From contig JADHZB010001925.1 of assembly GCA_015657535.1 (NCBI GenBank), positions 67,969 to 131,968 of the forward strand: 64,000 bases of DNA, in the 5' to 3' direction. This document shows, piece by piece, positions 1 through 12,085 of this stretch. The translations under genes and the position numbers were made by a program. Under the pieces are notes generated by a model that was given only the letters and a program-made list of their open reading frames with translations, was not told the origin of the DNA and ran no database searches. Positions within the stretch are counted from its first letter, which is position 1. Each line of letters starts with the position of its first letter. The DNA is from Nephromyces sp. MM_2019 (lineage: Eukaryota; Apicomplexa; Aconoidasida; Nephromycida).

Positions 1-1757
1 GATTTTTTACTTAAATATTTTTCAAAAGCTTATTAAAGAAAGTTTTCTTTAATATTGTGGTAGCACATGATCTAGAGAAGTAATTCAGGGTATAGTTTGA
101 ATACTTGGCTTCTTTAACAGCTTTATTAAATCATAATAGCTGATTAGAATATACAGCGTTTAGAAATAAAATGAATAATTATCTCTGGAATAAGCGAATT
201 CACAGATTTATCACACTCTAAAGTGTTCAATAGCAAAGTTGGAAAATGGATTAAAAGTATATTTTGTCTTAGTATTTAATATAATGTATGCCAACAGTAA
301 GAAACATTTAAAATCTTGTTTTAAAGTGTATTGAAACGAATAATTGAACTAGTATTTATTTTATACTTAATTTAAATTATGAATTTGATGTTTCTGAGAT
401 ATGAGTGAGATTAAATGATAATTGTTTAATGCAATAGCTTTAGTTGATTTGAATAAGATAATTAAAAATTAATTAAAGTAAATTCTCTATATTACCACAG
501 CTTTTAAAGTGATTTATATTAAATTATTTAAAGCTTGGAATATAATTAGAATACATAAGCAAAATTCTAATAAATTAGCGCAATTGTATCTCCTTCAAAG
601 TGAATTGTTGATACTTAGTTAGGTGTAATTTAGTGGCTGATCTGTTCAAGTTTGTTTTGAATTTGATGCTGCATAACTAGTTAATTATATTCTACATGCA
701 AATTAACACTTTAAAAAGCTTACACACTTTACACATTTTAATTACAACGGCAATTTCAGTAGTACCACGCAAACATTTTGCTATGATTCAAACCAAAATA
801 CATTTATGAAAAGTACAGCAGCATGCAATGCTTTAAAAGCAAAGGAAAACAATTTGATCAAAATATCTGCTAAAATTTTTTGAACAATTCTTGCTTATCA
901 AAGGGGTTGTAATATAACTACCCTAGAGTTTGGCTTAGAGTTGTGCACACTTTTCGACTCCTATTTTGCTCAAGAATTTATTTTAAAATGTAGCGAAAGC
1001 TAAGCGAGTCTTTTGTTGTCCACCTTCAATTTGCTAATGCTATCTCATAAAAGTCTTAGTATTTGAAAATTTTTTCAAGACGTACAAGGTTTTTCAAACG
1101 CACACAAGCATTTCCCTACTTTTAGCACCCAGATGTAACAACATACATTAACTCCTTTTTCGTGATTTTACGTTTGCACACCATCCTGTACAACTCAAAC
1201 CAAATTAACACTCCCGTAGAAGTTCAATCGTAGCGACTATATTTTAAGCCGAGCCCCACACGATTCACACCAAAAAGCTATCTCTAACACATACACCCAC
1301 ACTCAATTGCACACACTTTAAGCAGAATCCTATGCGCTTATGAAAGCGTCCCCATCCATTTTCCTAGCATACCACAATCAAGCAAATTCCCATGGGTAGC
1401 ATTTTATCCAACCCTCATCCACTTTACATTTTTACTTTATCACGGACTGCTTTCAATTTAGTGTTATTAATACTATCGCTTGAACATAAGACCCCACTAA
1501 CATTTTAATAATTTAGATATTTCTCATTATATTTCTTTTAAAGCACTATTTTAAAAGCTTATTCTTTTATAATTTCGAGTTTTTTCACATATAAATTAAA
1601 TACATCTTTAACATATTAATTATCTTTTGAACCTTTACTTATTATACTCTTGCACTTATTTCATCTTCAACTGATAACTGTCATCTAATCCTATATAAAT
1701 ATCTACAATAATAAAAGTTAACTATTTCTTAATCCTTATCCCCCTATTACATTATCT
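1..1757. other. Upstream spacer without a gene
   Basis: AT-rich sequence with stops in all frames and no ORF or exon with recognisable motifs. From about 1080 onward the plus strand becomes C/A-rich and G-poor with short cacaca words, and this runs into the 5' side of the plus-strand gene at 1758. It probably holds the promoter and 5' untranslated region of that gene, but I cannot point to a defined element. Confidence 0.6.
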
Positions 1758-2912
1758 ATGAACTCCATGTCAACTCCAACTCCATTGATCCAAGTTGAAC
1801 AAATGGACTCCTTAGCTATACTTTATAATAATCATGAAGATAAAAGCTCTAACTCAACTGAGATTTACTCTCAGGAGTTTGTCAACCCCTCGTCTTGTAT
1901 TGAGCCAGAAAACTATCCAGCTTCATATGAGATATCTCCAAGCTTTATCAAGAATGAATCCTCTCACTTAGAGCCTGAGGACCAAGCTTCAATGGATAAC
2001 CAAATCGCTTTTCTCCTTACATCAGTCACCTGCCCATCAACCGGATTTTTTGAATACTTTTCTAATTACAGCTACCCTCAATCTCTATCCCTAAACTTCC
2101 TTACCTCAATCAACTTTTTTTCATCAACGTCTGAAATATCCCATGAGAATCTTTTCATATTTGATTGGGATGACACACTATTACCCAGCACCTGGTTATC
2201 CTTATCTAAGGTAAAGCATGGGGGAGCTCATAATTTAAGCGTAGAAGACGAAAATGCTTTAATTGAAATGGCAACTGTTGCTCATGAGACATTGAAACTC
2301 GCAAGTGAATTGGGTCAAGTTGTCATAGTGACAAATGCTGAGGAAGGATGGATAGAACTCTCCTGCCAAAGGTTTCTTCCTACACTTTTTAATTTTTTGA
2401 GCCAGTTTAAAATGATCTCTGCTCGATCTGTATATAATGGAGAGCCTATCTTTAACCCTTCTCTTTGGAAACAGCAATCTTTTATAAATGTTGTAAAGGA
2501 TTTTTACAACAATAGATCTTGCCCAAGAACTCCGAATATCATATCTATCGGTGACTCTTTACACGAACGCTCAGCCCTTATAAATTGCCAAAAAGAGCTT
2601 GGTGAACTGGGATTCCAACCCAAGTCAATTAAGTTGATGGAACAACCAGATATACTTGAACTGAAAAAAGAACATGAAGTATTGCAAGCATCTTTTGTCG
2701 ATTTGATAAATTTTGACGGAGTGCTTGATTTGATTTTGTTTGATCTATTCGACACATTCTATCAAACAGTCTCTGAAGATCAGCTACCTCGAGGACCCTT
2801 AAATACGAATTTCAATATATTAACACGACCAATCGATTGCCCACCCAATACTACTTCAGCCCAAGTCTCTACTTCTACAGATTTATTAATAAGCGTTGAG
2901 AATTATAGCTGA
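1758..2912 (+). CDS. HAD-like hydrolase, single exon
   Basis: A 384-residue single-exon protein ending in TGA. Residues about 130-345 look like a haloacid dehalogenase-type domain: motif I FDWDDTLLP (the DxDxT nucleophile and general-acid aspartates), a motif II-like strand VVIVTNAEEGW with the threonine, and a motif IV-like SIGDSLHERSA. Proteins with this FDWDDTLLP plus GDS..ER arrangement occur in many protists, usually annotated only as conserved HAD-like or hypothetical. The first ~120 residues are Ser/Asn/Glu-rich and probably disordered. ATG at 1758 is the first in frame; a second ATG lies three codons later and could serve instead. Substrate is unknown. No introns are needed, in contrast to most other genes here. 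Confidence 0.85.
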   Translation: MNSMSTPTPLIQVEQMDSLAILYNNHEDKSSNSTEIYSQEFVNPSSCIEPENYPASYEISPSFIKNESSHLEPEDQASMDNQIAFLLTSVTCPSTGFFEYFSNYSYPQSLSLNFLTSINFFSSTSEISHENLFIFDWDDTLLPSTWLSLSKVKHGGAHNLSVEDENALIEMATVAHETLKLASELGQVVIVTNAEEGWIELSCQRFLPTLFNFLSQFKMISARSVYNGEPIFNPSLWKQQSFINVVKDFYNNRSCPRTPNIISIGDSLHERSALINCQKELGELGFQPKSIKLMEQPDILELKKEHEVLQASFVDLINFDGVLDLILFDLFDTFYQTVSEDQLPRGPLNTNFNILTRPIDCPPNTTSAQVSTSTDLLISVENYS

Positions 2913-5900
2913 TTTTGTTAGGAAATATCTGCCAACATAAAATTTCGGAACACTTAACAACTAACTGGAGCTTTATGATTGAGTTCATGAATCATCACAA
3001 CCTCAAATGCAGGATATATCAATTGAATATTTTCCTATTCAAGCTTTACAAGACCTAAACAATTTCGACTACTCACACAAACACATCTTCTCCCCCAATA
3101 CTAAAACATTTTAAAACTCCACACATACAGTTATCGTCAACTCTAAATGCCCAATAAGTAATTACTTTTGATTTCTTCATAAATCAATAGTATTCTAATA
3201 TAGACTTCCCGATTGTTCATTATTACATTTACTCTTCGATTGTTTGAAACAAATTAACCGTTTACAATGGTTAGACTCCTTTACTTTCTTCATGTAAAAT
3301 CACTAAAAATATAAATACACATTTACATTGATATTTGAGGTTTTTATTAATTATAATGTGATACTAAAGCATTTTTTTCAGCTCCCGTTTTTATGATACT
3401 TAAAATTTAGATTTTTTTTAACTCGATTTTTTGCAACAATATTACATAAATAAATATCAATATACATAGATATATGTATATAAATACAACTATAAAACAG
3501 ACAGAAGCACCTACACAGACTTGAACTTAAATATCCACATACATATATCCATATACACAAATCAATATAGCCATTAGTTTCTATACATTGACTAAGAATG
3601 ATTTTTTTTTTGATAGAGGACATGCTTGTTAACCTTTCGAAAAATGCTCAACGCGCGGTCTTGAGCTAACACACATCGTAATGGAAATTTAATATTTAGA
3701 TTTCGCCATATTGTGTTTATGCCTACAAAATCATGAAATTTGTTTTAATTTTGATACTACAAAATATTTCTTCTAGATAATAATTCAGATTTTTAAATCG
3801 GTATTTATCTTTACATAAACTGAACAATGATATCAATTAACAACACTCTTAAGGAAAGATTTTTTTTTATTATTTATATATTTTAGATAAATTTCTTGAA
3901 TATAACTATAAACTGCTATTTATGTAATATTTTATTATGTGAAGTTTGTGTGAAAACAGTTTTCAATTTTATGCACTTTTACACTACTACTTGCATACTT
4001 TAATTCATAAATATAAACAAAACTTAAATCAGGCCTTTATGTACCCTTTACATATGTTATTTTTTTTTTTTATACTTTTTTGAAGATAATTAAATATTGT
4101 TTGAAGGTGCTTTGTATTTTTGATGAGAACTATACTTAATTTTTTAAGAAAACATCAAAACTTTAACGGACAATTACAAACTCTAATTTGTATAATAATC
4201 TTTACAATGGTACTGTACGTTTAGAATATAAACTTTGTCTTGAATCAAGTGTGCAAATGGAATATATAGTGACTTTGATTTGGGCCTTTTAAAATATATT
4301 AACAGATTTAATATAATAATAAAAAAATAGAGCAATTATTGTATAATCTTAAGCAAAACTCATAAGCACTTAAATTTGAATGCAACTAAATTTTAAGTTG
4401 AACATCTGTAAATATTTGGGAATCTAAAATGCTTGAGCTTAAATATATGATATTAATGGACATATATATTTTGATAAGCAATTAATTAATTATTGGGTTA
4501 CATAGTAAATAGACTTATATTTTCTTAGAATAGTGTATCGTTAATCTTTTTCAAATGTTTATTATGATGGGATATTGAAATTCAAAATATTTGATTATAA
4601 CTTTAATAGCTATAGCTTATTTTTGAAGTAAATATATAGAACATATTATTTCTTTAAACGAATCATCTGAAATCAAGTAATACGCGCAAGTTAACTTTTT
4701 AAGAGACTAAATAACATACATATAATTCCAATCATGTGAGTTCTCTTTATGTATATTTTTGTAACGTTGAGTTCACATGTGTATGTGTCAAGCTTGCTTA
4801 ATTTGATTATGTATATTACGTTTGCTCCATAAAAATAGTATTATTTGCACAATTTTTCTATGTATAATATGTCACACATCTGTATACAAGTGTACATTAT
4901 ATATGTAGTTGTCACATTGAAGAATATATTTTTGTATCTTATATTCGTTATTTAGCATTCTAATTTTATTATAAAAATGTGTGTTTTATGACAATTTCTT
5001 TACCTGTAATTTCAAAATCATCTTATATACTTGAATTTAAAACAATTTTTCATTCGATAGATGAAAATTTCATCCTGTTATCTTTTTAAATCTTTTTGCT
5101 AAATATATAAATCATGCACTCGTATAAACTCCGATCTTCTATGCACACAAAATGTTAAGCAAATGTATAAACTAGATTTACCAGATTGCACACATATTAT
5201 AATTCATAAGCCATATAATTGTATTTTTATGCATAAATCCCTGTTTAAAAATATGCACAAAATATCAAATTAAAATTTTAGATTTAAAAATTATAATTCA
5301 TATTTCACTTCATATAGCATTTGAATAAGCTTAATTTTTAGTTCGAAAAGTAAAAACAAAAACTATAGCACTGTACTTAAGTATACACACAAAGAGGTCT
5401 TCAACCACTCACAAATCCATTTTAGTGCGTATTAAGCATTGAGTTCTTGTATTCTACATATATATATATATATATAACGATAATAAATATATACAAGCTA
5501 AAACTAAATAGCATCATTTACATAAAAATTATATAGAACTTCGAAAACTTCATTATTATATATATATATATATATATATAACAAACCAAGATATATTATG
5601 TATTTGTATAAAAGTTAGCTATATATTAAATTAATAATGTTATTTCAAGTGTGAATTCCTTGAACAAGATTCAAATTACACCTTTTATCAATAATAACTA
5701 AAAATGAATTTTAAATTAAAATAAACAAAATGCATCCAAATATGCTGTAATATGAAAGTTATTATTACAATTTTTTAGATCGAAACATCGATTAATTGAA
5801 TCAAACATAATTGTTTTAATCTTAAACTGACATATATATTTATTTTTTATCTCCCCCGAACTTTCAATATCAAACACCAATAAACATTTAATTAGCATAT

Positions 5901-7978
5901 TCACATAACTTATTATCACACTCATATAATTATTATAATGCACAGGTTAATCATAACTACATTTGTTTTTATTAATTATACAGGTACATGTAACTCAAAT
6001 CAGAAAACATATACATATTGTGACTAATTTCTACTCATCCTAAATGCGTATGTATATATATATATCTTGCAAATATATAAGTGTGTGCATTATGTTATGT
6101 AATTATTTATATTTTTGATTTAATTGATTAAAATAATTGGTACACCTTTTCTACACAATTTTAATACTTAACGTCTTAAATTAAACTAGAGTTGTGTAGC
6201 ACAATTGATGAGACTTAGCCCACTTTAAAGAAAGTTGAAATTGTTAGTGAAGTTCTAACCCATACAAAAGCACCCACCTCTGCATTATCAACCCATTCAC
6301 ATATTTATAACATTTACACACATTTCAAATGCAAAATATATTTAAAACGCACCAACTGGATATATGTAGACTACCCTCACCTTAGACTTATGTTGAACAA
6401 TATATTTACACCACGCACACAATACCCCACACAAAAAATAACTTATTTTATACCCACATTGTATACATTTCCTAAATCTATTTATTTCTTTATAAAATGT
6501 GTGTGAATTGCTTGCTTGTTTATTTTTAACGTGTGTAGTGTTAATGAAAAATTATTACCAAACAGCTCATGTAATATTTACTCGTATTACATACACCCAA
6601 GGTGAATTTCTTGATAACACAATGTGACAAAAATTACCAAGTTAAAAAGTTGAGCCAGTAAACCCAATGATAAATAAATACATACTCTCGCACATAAATG
6701 TATATACCACGATCATTGCAAAAACGCAACACCATCTCCAATTAGCCAACAAAACAAATACACACACACACATGTATATATACAGAAACTATAGACAGAT
6801 ATATAAACATGCATATTACACAACACCCACTCTTATATCCATAACAGTACATACACCCTCTTAAGTAGCAACAGCAAATACACACATATAGATTTAAAAT
6901 ATCATAGACACAATTAAGATTTTCAAAGATACTATTCGTGAAATTGGTGTTCCAAAACCAACACGCACACGCATAACAGGATTATATTTCACACAAGCAC
7001 GCATAAACTAAAAACTATATTTCACAGCACTATCACACACATCACGACATAAAGAAACATCTAAAATAAAGAGAGACAAATCCCAATTTTCTATTTTCTC
7101 ATTGACATCAAAATTTTAGATTGACCAATTTACCCTCCAGAACATATATAAAGCTCACATAGACACTCTTTTCAGAATTCAAGAACTTCAATTTTACTCA
7201 GGATTTAGTAATATAAACTCAGTTTTATCAATTTCCTTGAAACAATAGATATTACAACAATTCATTTTTTTTCATTTAATACACACACACCAAAATTAAA
7301 AACTAGTCTGAAATCTTATCATCAAAACAGGTAAAAATGTCTCTGGAATATAGGCAAAGTTATGACTTTTTTGTGTGTATTTATATTGGGTGTTTAGCGA
7401 TTTGTGTATGGGATGGGAGATGGGGAAGGAGTATATATAGGTGGGACCAAGTGCTGTATGTTTTTAGGTTTGGGTCAAGAATGTACATATATGTTTATTA
7501 GGGTGCTAACATGTTTGTATTGGGCAGTATGTATATATGTTAAGTTTGTTGTGTATAGATATATTGGTATGTGTTTATATAGCTACGTATAAGGCTTGTG
7601 CCTATATCCAAATGTGTGATTAAGAGTATACACCTAAATTTTCGGTGTGTGTGTGAGTTGTATATTTATGTGCGTGTATTTATGTAAATGTAGGGCGTGC
7701 ATAGTTATATACATACGGGACGTGTTTATTTGTGTGTTTAGGATGTGTGTGTACATATATACATGTGGGATGTGTATATCTAAATTTATATATACTAGGT
7801 TTTTTAGGCTATCCAGTTGGTGTTAATCTAGTGGGACAAAGATCTAATTATAATGTTATATAAATTAATATATTCTAACCAATTTACTTCAAGACAATTA
7901 AAAACACCATACCACATATTTGGACAAATTTAAATTTTACATAAACACACAGATTTTTACCCAAATTTTATAGCCCTG
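2913..7978. other. Long AT-rich spacer
   Basis: Five kilobases without a supported gene. It contains several pure (TA)n runs (about 5458-5476, 5559-5580, 6053-6064), a C/A-rich plus-strand stretch at 6240-7300, and a G/T-rich stretch at 7370-7790. Short ORFs here are translations of low-complexity DNA and lack motifs. The final part before 7979 presumably contains the 5' end of the ArfGAP-like gene. Confidence 0.55.
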
Positions 7979-9933
7979 ATGCCGGACCGTAAGGAATTGG
8001 GATTATCTTCCCAAGATTATGAAGATGCAATCAATCTCGAAAAAGTTTATGCATTAATTAATGCAAACCCCAAGTGTTCAGAATGTAGGAAGAGAGTAAG
8101 TTAATATTTTATAATAAATTAAAAATAGGGCAAATATACTTCTATGAAAAACAAGCTTATACAGTTTGATACATAAACAAGCCATCGTGATGTAACTTCA
8201 CGTTATATTTATACACAGACCGCAAATCTAAGTTTAGCATAAACATGTTTCATCGATTAACTGTTATTATTGACAAAAGCATATAACTTGTAGCTAATAT
8301 ATTGGGCAACACACATAACTATAATTATCATATGTCACTATCAGAAAACTGGTTACGTAGATCTGAACCGTATACAGTTGGTTTGTGAAACTTGTGGCAG
8401 AAAGAGGGAAAACTGTAAACCAGCTGGGGCTGAGCGGATATCTAGCTCTGATATTAAGAAATTTGAGCGTCGATACAAGTATTAACACTTTTTTTTCTAA
8501 ACACTTTTTACGATACAATAAGCATTATATATAGATATAGCAAACTCCATAATTTGAGATACTACCTAACCATACCTTTGAATAAAATATTCATTTAACT
8601 TTCACACACTTATCCCTCTCATAACTACACACTTAATCATATTTACAATTTCAGTCTTGACACTGCATAAGTAATGCTATTACTACAGTCAAAAATATAA
8701 CTCATTTTTACACCTACACTCAGAGTTACAATACTCTAACCTTTTCATGTATTCCACACGTACCCTTGCTATACACATACACTTTTCACAAATACATACA
8801 CTTTCCCGCCACATACACGACCTCACACACCTATCTTCTATCTCTCCTACCCTATACACACAGGCGTGGAGGTTCTACAACCTCTAAGTCCATGATCAAG
8901 GAGTCTAAGAGAGATCGTGGGAATCGAAGCCGACGGGCCCCTTCAGTAACCTCCTCATCTCCTTCAGATGCATCTTCTGACTCTGAAACACCTCCACCAT
9001 CCACTCGAAGATATAATCAATCTTCACACACAAGGAGAAGGGCTACTAGGCCTGACGATGATAATATATTTGGTGAGGCTACATCTACCCCGGGTATGCG
9101 AAATTTAGTAATGGGGCAACCTCAGATGTACGCACAGCAACAACAGGCATTCACACAGCCTGCATCTCCCCAATTTTCAAGTCAATACCCAACACGATTT
9201 CCAGCGAGTTATTCACCGGGTCCTTTCCCGAGCTACAATGCCCCCATGGGTCAAAAACCACCCTACACACCAATGCAACCCAACATTCCACCCATGACAA
9301 CTACACCTGGTTACCCTACTATGCAGAACACTTTTCAATCTACACCCAATTATCAGGGCTATGGCGGGCAATCCCAATTACCCTATACTTCACAACTCCC
9401 ACCCACTCCCACACTAGGATTTAACACCAACACAATTAGACCAAACAACTTATATATGGGCATGGCCCCAGTAAACAACTACCCAGCAAATTCTCCCTTT
9501 AGGACTGGACAAAGCCCCGCTCCCACTTATCCTAGACCTAACCAACCCTACCCCACAAATCAACTAGGTAATTTCCCTACACACATGCAAACCCCTGCAC
9601 CCTTTAACACAGCTCAAACCCCCCCAAAAAATCCATTTGCTCCTCAAAATATGACGAGTTCAATAAACAATCGATTCCCTATCTCAGGCCAACAATTCTA
9701 CAACACACCCTATGCTGGGTGAGTTTTATAATCTACAATGATATGTATGTATGCTATAAGTAGACTGAGGTCAACTTATAACGCTAAGTGACCCATAGAA
9801 TCATAGTATATATATATACCTTACTCTGTAAATTGTATAAATCTCTCAAGCAAATTTTTACACACAATCCTCTTACACCTTGCACTATACCTTCAGTTCA
9901 ACCTTCAACTACAATCCTTATTCAATGTATTGA
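7979..9933 (+). CDS. AGFG/Hrb-like ArfGAP zinc-finger protein with NPF motif
   Basis: Four exons: 7979-8095, 8345-8478, 8864-9718, 9897-9933, giving 380 residues. Donors are gtaagt, gtatta and gtgagt; phases close. Residues 33-56 form C-x2-C-x16-C-x2-C, the exact ArfGAP zinc-finger spacing, followed by a short basic and ERISSSDIKKFE segment like the AGFG (Hrb) subgroup. The rest is disordered, rich in Pro, Asn, Gln, Tyr and Ser, with an early RS/basic patch and one NPF tripeptide near residue 340. NPF binds EH domains in the AGFG family, which works in clathrin-linked traffic. I see no convincing GAP arginine finger. The last exon is tiny (12 codons, ending NPYSMY); it is inferred from a perfect donor at 9719 and an acceptor at 9896. 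If not used, the protein stops at 9722. Confidence 0.75.
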
Positions 9934-11422
9934 AGGGCTACACTACAGAGAATTTGATAATTTATGATTAATCACGTTATTCTTACACACAGAAGATAAT
10001 AAAGGAAATTTACGTGATAAACATATATTCATGCACATAGACATAAACACACACACCCTGTATCCCTTAATGATGACGAATTTAAGGTAAAATATATATT
10101 TCCAATAGGCTGTGTGTGTGACAGTTCGTTTTGCTACTAACTTATTTTTGTAACGTCTGTAAATTATAATCTTGAAATTCTATACATAACTAAAAAAGTT
10201 ATCTTAACCCTCTCTATATGTAATTCTATACCTTTAAAACTTACAAACACTTATAAAGTTTTTATTCTAATTATTTTATTAATAAATATATCCTAGAAGT
10301 TATGCTTATCTACTTTTAACTACAAAGTCTTCAATTTTCCATGCTTAACTCTCAAAATTCTTTAAAAATTCAAAGCCTCTTAACTTGCATATTTTTCTTA
10401 AACATTACTTTTTGATATTATATATATATATATATATTATTGTGACAAAAAAAATCAATCTGATTCATAGACATATACACACGCATACATATGTATACAC
10501 ATATCTCGCACATCACTCCCCCTCCCTAACATAATAAACACACCAGCGATGATTTAGTCTTATTAGATGTTGAAATTATGTTTTAGGAAAATTGGTAAAA
10601 TATAAAAAATGTTGTCGGAATAGTCATAAATAAATTATAAAGATAAGAATTCTTAGATAATTCAATTTTTGTTGAATTTCTTTGATTTTTACAAAAAATG
10701 AGTTTACCCTTAAACAAATGTATTTGTGTGTAGGGAAATCATTATATATATATATATATATATATTTAACTAATTATTGAACCTAGCATAAAAATGAGGT
10801 GTGGGCATACTTTTAATTTAATATATAAGCCTGATATAATGGAGTCAAATATCTGTGGGTGTGTTTGGAGATCGGTCTTGTATTCGTATATTTTATAATA
10901 GTATAGTAGTGTTTAAATAGGATGATTATTTTGGAATATATGTGTATATATCTGGAATCTTATAAGTATATCCATAAAAAATTAGAACGAGTTTTTCAAT
11001 GAGATGTTATTCTGAGTATGTTTGTGTGTGTACAATAAAATGATGATGAATCTCTCTTTTTAAATTTACAATCGAGACAAATTAAAGAGTCATTTGGATG
11101 GATATTTTTATAGACGTATACATATATATGTGTGATGTTCCAAAAAAAGTGTTAATTCCATTTAAAACCCTTCAATGAAGCTAAGCAAGTAATGTATGTG
11201 TATAGTAGATGTGGTTTGAACCCCCCTTGAAATATATGTGTCTAGACATAAAAGCGTCAAATGTGGTGTGTCATACATGTTCACATTAAGCGTCTTATGT
11301 CATGCACACACATCAGACATCATGCTTGATGCACATGAACCAAACGACTTGTGTAATACATACCAAACAGTTTCTGCACCACACACACACGCTAAACAAC
11401 TTGTGCCATTCGCACACAAGCA
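9934..11422. other. Spacer between convergent genes
   Basis: Lies tail-to-tail between the ArfGAP-like gene (+) and the ApiAP2 gene (-). The plus strand is C/A-rich up to about 10540 and G/T-rich from about 10720, so sequence polarity flips between the two convergent genes. Pure TA runs occur near 10421-10437 and 10741-10766. No gene is supported. Confidence 0.55.
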
Positions 11423-12085
11423 TTATGCTTTGTGTGCTATTTGTTGGCGTTTCCAAGAAGCAGCCATCTTACGGGCCTGTTCATAGTCCGAGTCTTTCAC
11501 ACGAAAGCTTTTGGTTTTTCGTTTGTCTTCATGTAAGTACACTGCCCTCCACAATTGTCGCTTGTTATCAAACCAAATACCAGGGACACGATCTGTTAAT
11601 TCGTTGCTATCACATACACATTTCTTGTCTTCAACATTCATTTTATTATCTTTTAGAGTTGCATACTCATCACTTGATGAGGCAATGGTGGCATCAATTG
11701 ATGATGCCTTTGTACTGGGAGAATCAATAGTTATCTTCTTACTCTTACACGTATTCTCGATATCGTTAAAATCTTTTTCTTCAGTCAGCTCAATTAGGCT
11801 AGGTGTCTTTTGTTTAGTACGTGATGATATGTTGTTTACACACTTATTATCACTCAAATCATGTTTTCTCTTTATAGGCCTCCTATATGGAGGTTGTTCT
11901 AATTGTGGAGATATGTAGGTGGGTAGAAATGAAGTAGAAATAAGGTTAGATATTGATGTTGTAGGGTTGTTTGTAAACAGTGCTTCACGTGATGGGGGAG
12001 GAAGAAAAATGTGTGAAGAAAAATCCTTTGGCGTGCTATTGTTAAAACGATCCTCCTCAATATTTCTGCTGTAGTATATATCCAT
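11423..12085 (-). CDS. ApiAP2-type transcription factor
   Basis: A 220-residue, apparently single-exon protein ending in TAA. Residues about 163-213 form one AP2 domain: a PGIWFDNKRQLWRA beta-sheet core, a basic KRKTKSF strand, then a helix with EQARKMAASWKRQ. This is the layout of ApiAP2 DNA-binding domains of apicomplexans and relatives. The domain sits at the extreme C terminus, with only seven residues after it. The N-terminal 160 residues are low in complexity (Ser, Asn, Thr, Lys) and include a basic PIKRKHDL segment that could be a nuclear localisation signal. The start ATG at 12085 is followed by MDIYYS; an upstream exon cannot be excluded. It lies head-to-tail, about 5 kb downstream, of the LSD1-like gene. 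Target DNA is unknown. Confidence 0.85.
   Translation of the reverse strand: MDIYYSRNIEEDRFNNSTPKDFSSHIFLPPPSREALFTNNPTTSISNLISTSFLPTYISPQLEQPPYRRPIKRKHDLSDNKCVNNISSRTKQKTPSLIELTEEKDFNDIENTCKSKKITIDSPSTKASSIDATIASSSDEYATLKDNKMNVEDKKCVCDSNELTDRVPGIWFDNKRQLWRAVYLHEDKRKTKSFRVKDSDYEQARKMAASWKRQQIAHKA

Noticed and set aside
11302..11918. Plus-strand ORFs antisense to the ApiAP2 gene
   Set aside because: Shadow frames of the minus-strand AP2 protein; no recognisable domain.
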